From contig OX387602.1 of NCBI GenBank assembly GCA_947568835.1, positions 14,559,021 through 14,623,020 on the forward strand: a DNA stretch of 64,000 nt. Direction: 5' to 3'. The stretch comes from Protonemura montana. Taxonomy: Eukaryota; Arthropoda; Insecta; Plecoptera; Nemouridae. The notes under the pieces are model-generated. The model was not told the origin of the DNA. It saw nothing but the letters and a program-made list of their open reading frames with translations, and searched no databases. The translations under genes and the position numbers were made by a program. Position 1 is the stretch's first letter. Each line of letters begins with the position of its first letter. Shown in pieces: positions 23,119-36,134 of this stretch.

Positions 23119-24567
23119 CATGTGTGCCAGGCGGGCGGAAACACACGTCGCGCACATTGCCCGACTGAGGCGACGGCTTGTGTGGTGGAAAGCTTGTGGG
23201 AGGTGGAAGGGTAGGCTATTTATGTTGGAACACTTCTGTTGTATTCATGCGGAGATAAATGGTGGATTTCAAATTACCATCACCTCCCACAGGAAAAACT
23301 CAATTTTCACTTCTGTAATTATATAACTATGCTATTGTGTTGTTGCACCGGATGAATATTAAACTCTAATTGCATGGATAGTAATTGGTTTAATTGAAAT
23401 CTTACGTAGTTACACTTAACACCTCAGTATGGCTGTAGTTGCTATTTGTTTCATTTGGTTCTAAGCTCTAATTCAAATATCTTTAAATATATGTTACATT
23501 TTTCTAGCACCATAACCTTTTCTAAACATCACAATGCTAAAGAAAATTGTATCTGTTACCAATTAGCAGGAAAAAGCGTATAGTCTCACATTTTTACGGT
23601 ACCTGCTCTTAAAATATAGATTTTCCCTGAAAATCAATTAATTTTCCAGCATGAGTGAATGAAAAGAAACGAGAGTTGGTTAACTTCTTGCGTGGAAATC
23701 GTTTACTTCTCACCTCACCGTTTGCATGCGTATTTTCCCGACACGCTCAGCTCAACTTAATTATACTACGCCAGTTTGTCAGTAAATGTTCTGACAGTAG
23801 CAATTTCAAATAGGTTCGAAAAAAAAACAGGTCTGCAGGGCGCGTTCAGAAACAACACTACGCAAGCGTAGTGCGTGTGTCCTGACGCCGAATGTGCTTG
23901 TATCACTTGTAGGTCAACATTTTAATGAAAGGTGGATATCGCTGATTTTTTTTAATCAATGGTTAATTTTATCACTGATTACGCTTAGTTTGATGGTGTC
24001 TAGAAACTTGCTTTACCCTGCCATGATGTAAAAAAAAAACATTACATCAACCGTGGAATCACACTTGAAAATATGGACAGAATTTGCTCATGGATACAAA
24101 TTAAAAAAAAAAACGGCACGTCATGATGATAAATAAAACTAGAATTTTTCGTTTTCCTCTCTCCTAAAAAAGGGGTGCACTCGTGTTCTATTTAATGCAA
24201 TGAGCTGGCCACTGCCAAGTCTAATGACTTTTATTTTCCAATGAGCAGATTACAAAAAAAGCACACGAGTTTTTTAAAAAGTTTTTACCCCTCTCGGTTG
24301 CCAACCAATATACCATCGAGTGCAATGCGGGCTGCGGCTTTAATAAGGGTAAACGCTCTGTGTAGCGCGAGACTGTAATTAGTGTCTTGTTTTGACACGT
24401 TCTAGAAGCAACTGCCTACAAACACTAAACTGACATGGTAATTATTACCATTGAACACTGAAGTTAATGATTGCGCTTCGGTCTGTTCTATCGCAGAAAG
24501 ATAGGTGTATACAGTGGGGCTGTGGACTGGGCGAAAAAAAGGCAGCGTTCGTCTTTTTGAATTGATG

Positions 24568-24584
24568 CCCCCCCCCCCCCCCCC
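24568..24584. repeat. Homopolymer of 17 C residues
   Basis: An uninterrupted C run followed by a C-rich segment ending in ccgccgccgc. It is a candidate for length error in sequencing or assembly. Confidence 0.85.
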
Positions 24585-27050
24585 TCTACCCCCCGCCGCC
24601 GCTTGCCCTACTATTGACCGATATACCCAAAGAGTTATTTGGCGGCAAAGCGCTGTCGTCGTATTAGCTTGGAATAACCAGGAATTACGCTGGAAACGTC
24701 GATCTATTTGGGATTTAACCTACTTTTGCAGAGGGCATGCAATTGGAAGCCATGAAGTATCAATGAATCGGTTAATGAAATTAGGTTATGATTTGCGGAG
24801 AGATGTAACTTGTGTCATTTTAGAGTGGGTCTTTACTCTTCGTTAGCACACACCATAAAGATAAATTACATTTATCACCTTTAAAAAACATTGTTTTTGG
24901 TAATAATAACCATGCATTTAATTGCTCGTACTTTTTTTTACCTAATGCAAAGCCACTTAAAAGTGTGAATGTGTAAATTTGTTCATCCAGAGATTACACA
25001 AGTGTTCCCTGTTTTCTAGCGCCAGTACATCACCGCTTCGTCTACATTTATATTCAAAATAAGGGTGTGTTTACTTCTGTTTTTCGAGATTATATGGCTA
25101 GTCATCAACGGTCCCATCACTCAAATTGACCCAACAAACTGCCTTTTTCATCTCATTCTCTTCTCCCATGTTTTTCAATACACTTCCACCCTGCTAGCTA
25201 GTCATGCATGTGGACATCTCTTTGTGAATTGTTTTAATACAAGGCATTAGTAACTCATATCCCGTGTATTTGCCGGTCGTGGACTTAACAAGTCCCAATG
25301 ACTGATCGACACAAAAAATACAGCAGAAAAATGTCGACATGTAAAAACCGCTTTGAAAGGGTTCTGACTACCGGCTAGCTTCTGGTGCACTAGAAGGCTC
25401 GTAGTCGTATCGCATGGGTAAATAGCCGATAAACCCACAAATAAAGACCAACCAGTCCACTCCACATTCGTATGGATTAAACAACAAAAAGCAACATAAA
25501 TGTCCAATATGTACTCCCTTTTGGATTGGCCATTTGTTTTTAACAAATTGAACCATCGAATCGGGTATTTATTTTTGAATGTATGTAGTGCTTGTAAAAC
25601 AGAGGTAAATGGATTAGAGTTTGCAGTGTTTCAGCAGTTTTGACATGAGGACATCCACTAAAATTACGAGTATCGGCCACCATATTGTCAAAATACATGC
25701 CTAGAGATCCACCCCTAAAGGTATACGCAGTAAAGCACTCGTGAACTCAATCTCAAAAGATCACACGAAATAAGATTATCTCTTTTAAGCTTTAAATCCG
25801 TGGCGTCATCTTATTGGATCACGAAAAGATTTTAAAGCGATAACATTGAGACTGTAAAGCGGATAAAAAAGTTTTTTTTTACAGAGCCAAGCGCCGCTAG
25901 CGAAGCTGTGCACGCAGTTCAATCAAATTGAAACCAGTATGGCTAAACGCAAGGCACACAATTCTCATTATGAAAAGCCTTAAAACCACCCTTAAGATGT
26001 TTGCGTAGCGATGTGGATACATATTCGCATAGAGGCACCGATCTGACGAAGCTCTTGTTAACAATAATCGAGTTTTCGCCTGGAGCTCCCTTTGCCATAA
26101 GCAGTAAGCACCCTCGGCAAGGCAAAGAACAGAGCTATTTGCTTAGATGTGGATTATATATAGAAGATGTAGCTACTTTAGAATCTTTTGATTCAATGTG
26201 AATGGAACAAAGTAGCCATCTTTTTATGGGTCTCGCTTGAAGTGTGGGCAATGGGTGACTGTCAGGAGGAGTGAGCGGTCTTGAGTTTGTGGAAAGGGCC
26301 CCATCTAACCAACGATGCAGTGTATAGTTGTTTGGTGAATGAATGGTGATTGCTCGAATGGCTACAAGCAATAGCACGTATCCTATATAACGTCTTATTT
26401 GTTGTTGGTCCACATCTTTTGCTGTTGTGTGTAGCGTTGGCTCGGCAACCTCTTGAGAGGTAATGTGATGAACATAATCTGCTATGTGAATTGGGCAGAC
26501 GGAAGGAATCAAAAGTAGCTGGAGATACAGTTAAATGGTATGGTCACATGCTACTTTTTTGTGTTGGTAGAACGATCCAACGCAACGTGTAAGTACATTT
26601 TGGTGTGAATGATTTGCATTGAATTGTAATTACTTGGTGGATGCATAGATGCAATGGTTGTCATTCAATTCAGATGAAAAATTTACTCTCCAATTAAAGT
26701 TGAAATTTTAACCATCACTCTTTGGACACACATCTGAAATTTTAGTGTAACATGTCCGATAAAACGATCATGAAAAAGGAGCATTAATTAGAAACTCGTG
26801 TACAACATCCGTAAATAGCAATTCACTATTTAAATTGCACTTAAAAATTGATAGGATTTACTGATGAAAATCAACCAAACAGATTGATAGTTTCAGGTTT
26901 CAGTATGGAATAGCAGTGATACTTGACTGTGCTTGATTTGCAATTGCTCTCGGCTCTGTGTGGTGTAGCCGCCGTGCCGGGCAGATGTACTGTGTCGGAG
27001 GGCACCCAGCTTTTCTAAGCCAGTGGAGCGGCGCAAGGGCGCGCGGATTG

Positions 27051-27062
27051 CCCCCCCCCCCC
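27051..27062. repeat. Homopolymer of 12 C residues
   Basis: A C run within a GC-rich patch (26960-27130) that has no other recognisable feature. It sits about 320 bp from the tRNA-like element. Confidence 0.85.
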
Positions 27063-27381
27063 AAACCCAACCCGCGGCAGGGTGCGCTACTGTGTCCGTG
27101 TTTACCAGCTCGGTTGCTTGGTTCACCCAGATCGGTTCACCGGAATCCCGCAGGAACCAGCGATGATATGACACTGGGGTTGAAATTTGCCATCGTAGGT
27201 GATCAGTTATAGTAACTTTTTTTTTGGTTTTATTTTGTGTACAGTATTTATATGACGTAGCGAGCTTATAATTACTATCTTGGAATAAAAAGGAGTTGAA
27301 GTAATAACTAAGTGCTACTTTAACTACAGTTGTACTTGTACTTGAACCATTGTGCAGCATTTTGTTATTATAAACACTATA

Positions 27382-27540
27382 CCGTCTCAAAAATTGATGC
27401 CAAACGGGGACTCGAACCCCGATCTCCACCTATCGTGGGTGTTGCTCTAACCTATTGAGCTATTTGGACACATGCTTCGTGAGACGATTTTAGTGTATTT
27501 GATAAGAATGACGGATCTCCATCCGTCATTTTTGAGACGG
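27382..27540 (-). mobile_element. 159-bp element with 13-bp terminal inverted repeats and an internal tRNA-like sequence
   Basis: Perfect inverted repeats (ccgtctcaaaaat at 27382-27394 and its complement at 27528-27540) bracket a tRNA-like segment and a stem-loop (atgacggat/atccgtcat, 27508-27516 with 27521-27529). No clear target-site duplication is visible. The architecture resembles a small non-autonomous element rather than an ordinary tRNA locus. I do not recognise the family. Confidence 0.5.
27398..27469 (-). tRNA. tRNA-like sequence (probable SINE head or tRNA pseudogene, possible anticodon CGA)
   Basis: On the minus strand the 72-nt segment has an intact pol III A box (TAGCTCAATAGG) and B box (GGTTCGAGTCC). 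The T arm is five perfect pairs (CGGGG/CCCCG), the D arm GCTC/GAGC, and the anticodon stem four of five pairs. The loop reads CACGATA, giving anticodon CGA (Ser) by position, but the invariant U33 is A. The first two acceptor pairs are mismatched, and a serine tRNA should have a long variable arm, which is absent. A functional tRNA is therefore unlikely; pol III transcription remains possible. Confidence 0.5.
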
Positions 27541-27999
27541 AAGTAGGGTTCAAAATAATAAAATACCCCACGCATTGCAAGCGTTTGCAATTTAAATAAG
27601 ATTTCAAATTAATTATGCAGCATTTTCCTAAAAATTTCTCTCCGGCAATTTTTCTAGGTGATGACGATTATTTCCACTCAAGTGATCGACTAGATAAAAT
27701 AATGATTGAAAAAGCAATCAAATTGAAGTAGTTGTAAACATTGGCGATTCGGCCTTCGCATATTTTTTCCGAAATCGACAGATATTTGGGGAGAACAATT
27801 CAGAACGGCGAGAGACTTTTTACTACTGGATATCATTGAAAAATGTCATCAACTACAGAAGATAATATATCAATTCCGACGGCAATAAATTTCGTTTTTG
27901 AAATAGCATTTTGTAAATACGTAACATTTTCATCATCGCATGGCTTTGAAACCCTCTTTCCAAGTGGTTGCATCGTCTCTATTTATCGACTGTGACTAG

Positions 28000-28205
28000 G
28001 ATCGCATTATTTCGGCCAGCCCCAAATATTTCTTCCCGTAACCAGGACTAATAGCTGCGGTGCAAATGCATCCCATCGACCGGGGCCCACCGAACAATCG
28101 CGGACCTTTCAATGCCACTTTTCAATTATTTTCAATGAGCCCAATCATGCGGCTACGCTTGATGTATCCATGTTGGCCCAGCAGAAATATTGGCATCTAT
28201 AGCGT
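28000..28205. promoter_or_regulatory. Candidate cis-regulatory block
   Basis: Higher GC and word complexity than its flanks, with gtgcaaatgcat (POU octamer-like), paired TCAATTATT/TCAATGAG words and ccaatcatg. No coding frame runs through it. The call rests on composition and motif clustering alone. Confidence 0.22.
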
Positions 28206-31017
28206 CAACGATCGTGTAAAGGACTTCTAAGATTTATGAGCAGGAGTGATGGTAAATTCGTCCCTATTGCAAGATTTCATGTGAACAAAATATTAAGTTC
28301 AAACGATGATATAAATTCATGTGTGTACTAAGATGTTAGTAGAAGTGAAGAGTAATAAGACTTACTAGTCGTTGCGCTGTAACGAGTACCTACGCATCAG
28401 GTGGGACCAATTTTAATATGGTTACATGCACACCTATCATGGACCTTGATAGAAATCACTCCTTGGGTAGATTAACATATTAATCAGCAAAATGTGAAAC
28501 CAGTGCAGAAATAAAAAAATAACACAATTAAGCTCTGCCTTCATTTGAAAGCTAATCTTTTATATTCTTCACTGTCGAGCTCGTGCTATGCGATTCAATG
28601 GTGACTCTATCAGGGGTGCGTTCATAAAATTTGTTCCCGTGGGTAGCGAACGTGCCAAGTCCGTTCCCAAGTGATCGCAAAGGGCGTAAGCCGCCCCTCC
28701 CCCTCCACCCCCGATGGTCACGCGGTTCACCCGCTGCATTCAAGTCCACGTGTGTCCCAATTCAGCCCTCTGCACCCACGTCACAATTTTTTCCACCTCG
28801 ATACGATATTTTGTTAAAAATTCTGTAGTATTTTCAAGACCTTTTTTTATCCAATGGTCTACATTCATAGTCGGATCTTTTGTAACCTTATACTTAACAT
28901 GAAAAACGACATCGGTTTTACGCTGGTTTTTGGAATTTTGTAGATTATTTGTTAGCTGTCGGTGAAATGTTTGCTTGTCAAAGTCTTGAATAAAATGCGA
29001 TACGGATATTTTCTTTATGACACTGAACAGATGTTTTATTTGGCGACTTTCTCAAGTATCTGGTCTTGTTCGCTGTAATATTACTTTATGGAAAGTTCAA
29101 TGCTTATGGTGTAAGTATGTGTAAAGGTAAAATTACCATGCTATTCCATACCAGTGGAGTACTCTCAAACATAATCAATGGGCGATATACGATAAAGCCA
29201 TATAAATTCTGCCCCGTTCTTTGCGCAGAGCATTCAACTGAAAGGAGAGTGTAAGTTAGTGCACCTTAGGTAGTACACTATGAAGAAGTGGTGCAGTGTG
29301 TTTTGCGGGATTGGGATGTTGAGGTCTTGCCGAGAATCAGGATCAAGGATGAGGTTGATCTCAGTGTCAATATTGACGTGCGGATCAGGCCGCCTTCTCC
29401 TGTATTTACCCCATGCCAACCTCCTTGCTTGCTTCCTTCCTCCAGTACCGCCTGCTTCCAGCCTCTACGAAGCGTTTGGAAATTAAAACTCTGCCTTTCT
29501 TCTACAACCCTTCGCAAGCGGCCTCCTGTACGAGAATCTATATGATTGAAGACTCACGGAAATCAATTCCTTCAACACGACGCTCATGTGGGTAGTTGGG
29601 AGCGGTGTGTCCCCCTGGTGACAATTTATGGGAAGCTCGACCACCAACGTCTGTTCCCATCTTATTCAGTGCCGAGTATTTATACTCTGTTCAGCGAGAG
29701 AATATGCTTTTTCCGGAAGAGGCACAACCGGTCGTTTTGAGATGATATGCGTGCCAATTGTCATTTTTTTTTCAATATTACAAATCATCCCCGCCAGGGT
29801 TCGCCATTTTCTTTTTGCTCTAAAGCTTTTGTAGTGCAAAGAAAATGTGGTTTTTCGAGTTAGTGAAATAATATTTCTACCAATTATTACCATTTTAAAA
29901 GTGTTTTGAAATATAATTAGTATTTTCGAATCTCACCATTGAAATATTAACGTAAGTTTCATTTAGGGTTGGTGGTTATGCTGGAGGGCAGTACTTGTGC
30001 TGGTATATTCTCTCACGGGCTCGACTGTATTGCTCGCAATTGAATTCTTTCCACGGTAACGAGCGATAATGTACCGTGGTCTTCGAAATAATATCTTATT
30101 TTAGTCTCGTTACAGGAGTATACAAGATATTGTTCTTACTGCGGATCTCACCGCTTTTCCGACATATTTTTCATTTAGCAACTGAACACCAAAGATAATT
30201 TTCCGATGCTTCGAGGTTTAGCCTTTAAACCCACAATTTCGGAAAGTTGTTACCGGTTCGCGCTAGCCCCAAGATTCACACCATCTGGCGTCCCTATTGA
30301 CCCAGTCAAAGAAACTTCGGCCGTAGCAGGCGAAACGCAAAATGGTACACAGCTAGCAATATTCAGTTTCGTCAAGTACTTGTAAGTTGCCCACTCGCAG
30401 TTATCCAAATCGGAATAGTTGTTTGGAACTTTCTGTAATGAAGTAAATTAGACGTTCTACGGAAGTTGGGCAAGTCTTGTGTATATGATTGTAAACGTTG
30501 CGCAGTCCAAGTGAATCAACGCGTTACTTTAGCTTATTTCAGAAAAATAATAACTTCTGTGATTCCTATTTACATTTATTTTGAATAACGGTTAATTTTT
30601 CCAATGTAATATAAATTCGTTTTTTGACTGATAAAACTATGTTTTAATCAACTTCGATCATCAACATTCTAGTTCTACCATTCCTAAATCAACATAAAAC
30701 CCATCGTACCAAAAAGACGGTCCGCAAAAAAAAATCAAGCAACTACCTTTTTCAAAACAAACAAACAGAAAACAGAAATCAACGCCTGCAGACAAAACGT
30801 ATGAAACAAGAAAACAGAAAACTCATCTTCAGCCACAAAAGACACCTTCCTCTCTATCCACCCCGATCCCGGCGGGTCTATCACAATCACAATCTCTCCA
30901 CATGTAGGTAGTAGTCTGTACTCAGGATACCTGTTAATGAAGCCAGCAGACACAAAGAACGTGATCATTACCACCCCCGTTTCGTCCCATGTCTAGCGAC
31001 AGGCAAGCAGACGCATA

Positions 31018-31057
31018 TGAAAGACAACAAAGCCACGTGAAAGACAACAATGCCGTG
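31018..31057. repeat. Two tandem 20-bp imperfect repeats
   Basis: tgaaagacaacaaagccacg is followed immediately by tgaaagacaacaatgccgtg, differing at three positions. It borders the regulatory-looking block that continues to about 31210. Confidence 0.8.
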
Positions 31058-31210
31058 TTACTTCCGCGCCGGTAGCCCACAACAATGCCTCGCAGCCCCG
31101 GTCGTGAGATCGCGCTGTCCTGCTACTCATTATGCAAATGATGCGCACTGCGAAAGCGTCATCAAGAAAATGTTTGTAACTGTGATGATGGTGCAATGTG
31201 TGCTCACGAC
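31058..31210. promoter_or_regulatory. Candidate cis-regulatory block with a POU octamer
   Basis: GC-rich segment in AT-rich intergenic DNA with a perfect octamer ATGCAAAT (31132-31139) inside the near-palindromic context cattatgcaaatgatg, and clustered CpGs. It could be an intergenic enhancer. No conservation data are available. Confidence 0.28.
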
Positions 31211-32619
31211 CTTATTGTACGCATTTGCATTGAAAATGCAATGCTACACATGCGAAGGATATCTCTTGTTGGTGAATAGTTGTTTCACAATGGAGAACTT
31301 TGTTTGGAACGTTGTTGAGTTCATGGATTCCAACACATAGTTTCGGATGTTTTGGGTTATTTACGAATTGCGAAGACAGTCTATGCATTTTGATGATTTA
31401 CTCGAGAAAAGTTTATTGTAAATAAGTTTACTTTGTTTATATTTATTTGTATGTTCAGCTAAAATTCCTGGATAAGAAGGCTTGACCTAGCAGCGCTGGG
31501 TTTTCAGCGGCGGGCTCAAGAAGTATGCTAAGTTTCAAACCTGCTACCCAAAGTTGCCGAGGGGTTTTGTAAAACATGCTACGCCTAAACACCCTTGAAG
31601 AGCAATTGGATGGTCAACGCATTGATATAGTTTGGTACCAGTGTTAGCAGCTTTAATCGCTATAATCAGAAATTTCGGTAAAAAATTCACAAATAGCTGT
31701 GCACATTTAGGCAGTGCACAGCATTATGCTAACTAAAGAAAAAGTAAAATAGAGTAATTGAATTATTTTTTGACCACACGACCCACTTAGTCCACTTAGT
31801 CGTACTAAATAAGTCTTTTAGTCTTATTTGGTAAAAAAAAAACGACGACCGCAAGCGCCATCTCTGACCTAACTTGGAAACTCAAAGCTCAAATATGAAC
31901 AGTTTCTCTCAACTTTTCATAATGCTACAAGCAGCACTTCACTATGAAACTGCTTTTTCCTGTAAGTAAATACGCAGGGTTTCACTTTCCCTCCTCTGCT
32001 TCTGTATCACTCTTGCAGATAATGTATATTCCTTGGTGAAACCCTTTCTTCTTCTGAGTGGTGAGGTATAAGGTCTAGATAAATGTGGCAGATAGCAGTT
32101 CCATCGGCACCGTCGCAGGCAAACTGTTTTCCACACAATGCGATTCTCCCCATGAACTTGCATCGTTTCGGTTCGCCAATGCAGGGACCAGAGACGGATC
32201 TGGCTCAGAGATGTTATCATGCCAAGCAATTGTGCGCATCAAGAAGATGGCATATCCATAAAATAAAGATGTTCCCGCAAACATTCGCATGTGCTCTGTG
32301 ATGAAAGTTAACTTCTAAAGAGCTGGGCGACTTTTGGAGGAAAATAAGTAAGAGAGCCACAAATTGAAACACTGAACCACTACACTTCGAAATCTTCGCC
32401 AGTTAATATCTTATTGGAAGCTCAAAAGCCAACGGTAACTAGTTATCCCTGGACGAAAAATGCACATCGAAATTAAAAATTTGTAAATTTTACTTGAATC
32501 CTTGGCTGTGTTATTTTATTTACAGATTTTGGACAAAACTCATTCAGTTGAGTTAAACAATCGATCCATTTATATATTACGATCATCCTGTTCGGCTAAT
32601 TGTGCAGATAATAATTAGA

Positions 32620-32710
32620 TGTTGTCACAGCAGCCGGAAGTCGCTGCCAGCAAAGAGCTTGCACCACTTCCGGTAAATACCCGACGGATTCACGAATTGT
32701 GGTAAACACA
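32620..32710. promoter_or_regulatory. ETS:RUNX composite site and RUNX/Fox overlap
   Basis: ACCACTTCCGG (32663-32673) is the reverse complement of CCGGAAGTGGT, the known ETS:RUNX composite arrangement. A second ETS core, CCGGAAG, lies 5' at about 32635. TGTGGTAAACA (32698-32708) merges a RUNX core (TGTGGT) with a forkhead core (GTAAACA). Three such motifs within 90 bp, midway between two RUNX genes, suggest auto- or cross-regulation. Confidence 0.4.
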
Positions 32711-34849
32711 AACACACACACACCTCTTTTTATGGTTTGAAAGCGTACACGCAACACGCACTGCACGATTTATGTATTCCAAAACTTCATCGTGTGTTTT
32801 TGAGGCATAGATTTTTTTGAACTAATCCAGAAGTGCGATTTTTAGCCTCAAGATAGCGAAATTTGATTTGACTGGACAAAATTTTTTTTATTTGCTTGAC
32901 CTTGAATTAAAATAACATGGGTACACAATGAACGATGGTTATGGCTGATTGAAATTCAAAAGACTCGTTCCATTTAAATGGTACTTAAAAGCAATATATG
33001 GCAGCAGGTATTTGGTATATGTACCTACAAGGTTTGTACGGTGTAATGTTGTGATGAAAGGTATGCACACAAATTCACCATGTTGGGTGTGATTGTGTGC
33101 ACCTACGCCGGTGTGTGGGGTAACCCGCATTTGGGAATAAATTCCCAAAAATAAATTCTTTATTGAATTTACAGCAAACTACAAGTGAACGCGAGCATTA
33201 TGGCCGTAGAGTAATTGCACCCCGAAAGTTCTACACAAAAAGTAAAATGATTAAATAATTGAGACATCATTCATAAACGAATTTAATGAAACTCTTCCTT
33301 CCTGTGCAAGAACATTTCTCCAAACTACGCCCAAACATAACAGGTGTTTGTAACATTAACTCTTTTTATATTTTCTGGGAAATTATTTATACTCCTCTCA
33401 TAATTACCAAACATTCATATCTCGTTTCATGGTCGAATTGATTGGCATACGTTTATCAACTTGTCTAGAAATGACCGAATCCTCCACGCTGCAAACATGT
33501 GGTACAGTTACCTGCTGGCGCGGACAGAAAGGGTGCATAAGGTGAACCTACCTTGCTTCTTAGATCATCAACAGGCAAGACGGAATATTTAACTGGGACA
33601 TCAATTATCGTGTAACCCTTTACAGTTTGGTTCACAGCTGCGGTACGAGTCTATTACCTAGCGTTCGTTTTAGTCAGAGATCTTAATAACGCGTTTTGTT
33701 AAGTTTTCTTCATTAGCTCAGGCTTAGTGGCATTACCTTTATTTTCAAACCATTTAATGTGCCACTCTGATTCTCAGATATCTTTATCAGAAAGGTGCAC
33801 AATTCATTGCCTATACAAGTCTTGCAAATGAGCTGACAACGAGACCAAACGGAACAGTCAATTTATCAAAAGGCAAAGTTTCAAAGCTTTTCCCAGAGTT
33901 CAGTCTCACTTTGAAAGTCACCAAGCTTTTTAGTTACACCGTGAAACTTGAGTCATTCACTCTTTCACTCGTGCGCCGAAGTGCGACCAGATAGTCTCTT
34001 TTATGTTTTCTTTTGTGCTTAATTTCTCACCTGCGGATCCCATTTGAATAGCACGAGCGCGTCGCCAGAGATGTATTTTCGGCTGGCCACTTACAGGTGT
34101 TGGAATAGTGTCACCCCCTCCCTATCCCTTCCCAGCGCCCGCACAAACCCTCAGCCCTTGACAACCCACCAACGACAAATTGCATTTTACTTGAAAGCGC
34201 GTGCCCGGGCGTTTCTCTGCAACCCTGCTAATTCCCTTCCGCCTCATAGTTTCAAATCTCTTTCGACATCTACTAATTACCTGACAGTGACAACTGTGCC
34301 AGTGCGTGTTAGTTGGAGTTAGTTGGGTGTCGGAGGACAGGGGGATGGGTGGGAGGGAGACGAGACCATTCGCTAGACGTGTGACCGTAAGGAGGACAGA
34401 TTAAGTGGAACTCAGGCACTAAGGGTGTGACACGATCGATAAGTTGATATGAGGCTTTTCTTGACAAGGATATTACTTTCACCAGATTGGTTTACTAAAG
34501 TTAATTAATATGTTTGACATTTAATTGACAGCATGAATATACGCGACACCTTTCAATAGCTGACTGTTTCGAACAAGTTCGTGCAAATTATCAACGAGCA
34601 AGACAATTTTAATTCGAAATTCGAATGAAATCTCACGTTTCATACCTTAAAAGTCGTTTTAGAGGCACGCGATAGTCTCCAATCCTCATCATGACTCTGA
34701 AAAAGACAAGGATGTCATTGTTAACGAACTGAGGACATCAAGTAAGGACCGCTCACTAGCGACATCCACCCCGCCTGGCGGTCGCCTCCTGAATGGAGGA
34801 AGAAAGCGGAAACAGACCGTACAGATGAAAAAGATGGTACTGGCGAGGC

Positions 34850-35060
34850 TATCCGTTAATCTCATTAGTTGAGATGCGCACGCGTGGCTAGCGTCACTCA
34901 GCTCGCCGTCGGCCGCGTCTCTAATACGTGGCGTAAGTTGCTCACATCGGCAGCTGGCGCCCCCTGCCGAGCTGCCCCTTCCGCTGCCCCGTGCCCTGCC
35001 CCTGGGCCCCCGCCACCGCGGCCCGTGTAACCCCTTGTGTGCCCGCGGACTTAGCACACT
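34850..35060. promoter_or_regulatory. GC-rich block with a CTCF-like motif
   Basis: The segment GGCGCCCCCTGCC (34956-34968) matches the core of the CTCF motif (reverse complement of GGGGGCGCC). It is embedded in a CpG-rich block and followed by repeated ctgcccc words. Its place between two divergently transcribed developmental genes would suit an insulator. Single motif match only. Confidence 0.3.
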
Positions 35061-35769
35061 CGCTCCACCTTACGTGGGAATAAGCAACTTCGTCGGGAGT
35101 GTGTGGATATGAAGGGGGGATGATCGGATGCAGAGGATCGTACGCTTTACAGAGATTTTGATTTTGAGTCCAGATTTTGATATTAACAATTTTACGTTGA
35201 TCTGTTTTATACTCTTTTGAGATGCCTTGAATGAAGGGAGAAAGCGGACACAAACCTAAAAAAGTGACAGCCTGTCTTAATTAAGTAGAATAGTCATTGT
35301 ATATTATTATACCTATTCGAAGATATTACACATCAGACATGCCTCGCTAGTGCTGTTTGTTTTACGATGTGGAAAGAGAGTACAATTTTTGTCTACTTGC
35401 TTACCTTGTTACTTGAATTTCAAATTTTTGGTTTACTCCTAGTTCTGGAGCCTTGAAAGATCACTTATATAATCGAACGATAATTGATTGTTCTCCAGAC
35501 GCAAAATCGACTTGAAGGGTATGTGGAAATTCGGGAGGAAAAACGCTAAATAGCTTCGAGGTCTTCGAGGAGAGCGGTCCAAGAAGGTGTGAATATGTCA
35601 TCCAATTATTTGAGTCGAATGTTCAAAATTCGATTTCAAAGTAAATGCAAGAGCCGGACCTTACATGAAAGTCATTACACAAATTTGCAATTGCCAAACA
35701 AGCCGCTGCTAGGGCACAAACAAAGAGTGCACATTTTGCAAAGTAGTCGCAAGTGGCCGGTGGGTTTAT

Positions 35770-35870
35770 AAGAGTGTTTCAGACACTCTCGACGATCTCG
35801 TGTATAGTAATTGAATCAAGTGAAGGGTGCTCGGCACTTTGCACAAGCGCAGGAGCGCTTGGGGCGCTCC
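35770..35870. other. Two adjacent short inverted repeats
   Basis: gagtgt-ttcag-acactc near 35773-35789 and ggagcgc-ttggg-gcgctcc at 35852-35870 can each form a small hairpin. A TATA-like tttataag precedes the first. No known RNA family fits; a histone-type 3' stem-loop was considered and does not match. Confidence 0.35.
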
Positions 35871-36134
35871 TCCCGGTTTCGCGCGCGATCTCGCGGAGAC
35901 CGACGGCGGAAAAACAGAGAAATTAACCCTTCAAAATGCGTTATTTTATGACACTGCTCTACAGACAGCTCACCGCGCCTAGGTACGCAGGTGAAAAGGT
36001 GGTTCTTTTACGGAGATGTGTATGAAGGAAGCTTTTTAAGCTGCAGGGTGGAGGCGCCGAGTTTTTACAACTAATGGCACTAGCCCCCGCATAACCCGTC
36101 ACAACTCTGTTGCTACCTCAGAAGCATCGTTCCT

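Noticed and set aside
26893..27429. 178-codon minus-strand open frame
   Set aside because: Overlaps a poly-C tract and part of the tRNA-like element; the composition is random and no domain is visible.
27398..27469. Functional tRNA-Ser(CGA)
   Set aside because: U33 is replaced by A, the first acceptor pairs do not form, and the long variable arm expected in tRNA-Ser is absent. Kept only as tRNA-like.
35770..35795. Histone-type 3' stem-loop
   Set aside because: The stem and loop sequence do not match the histone consensus and there is no histone gene nearby.
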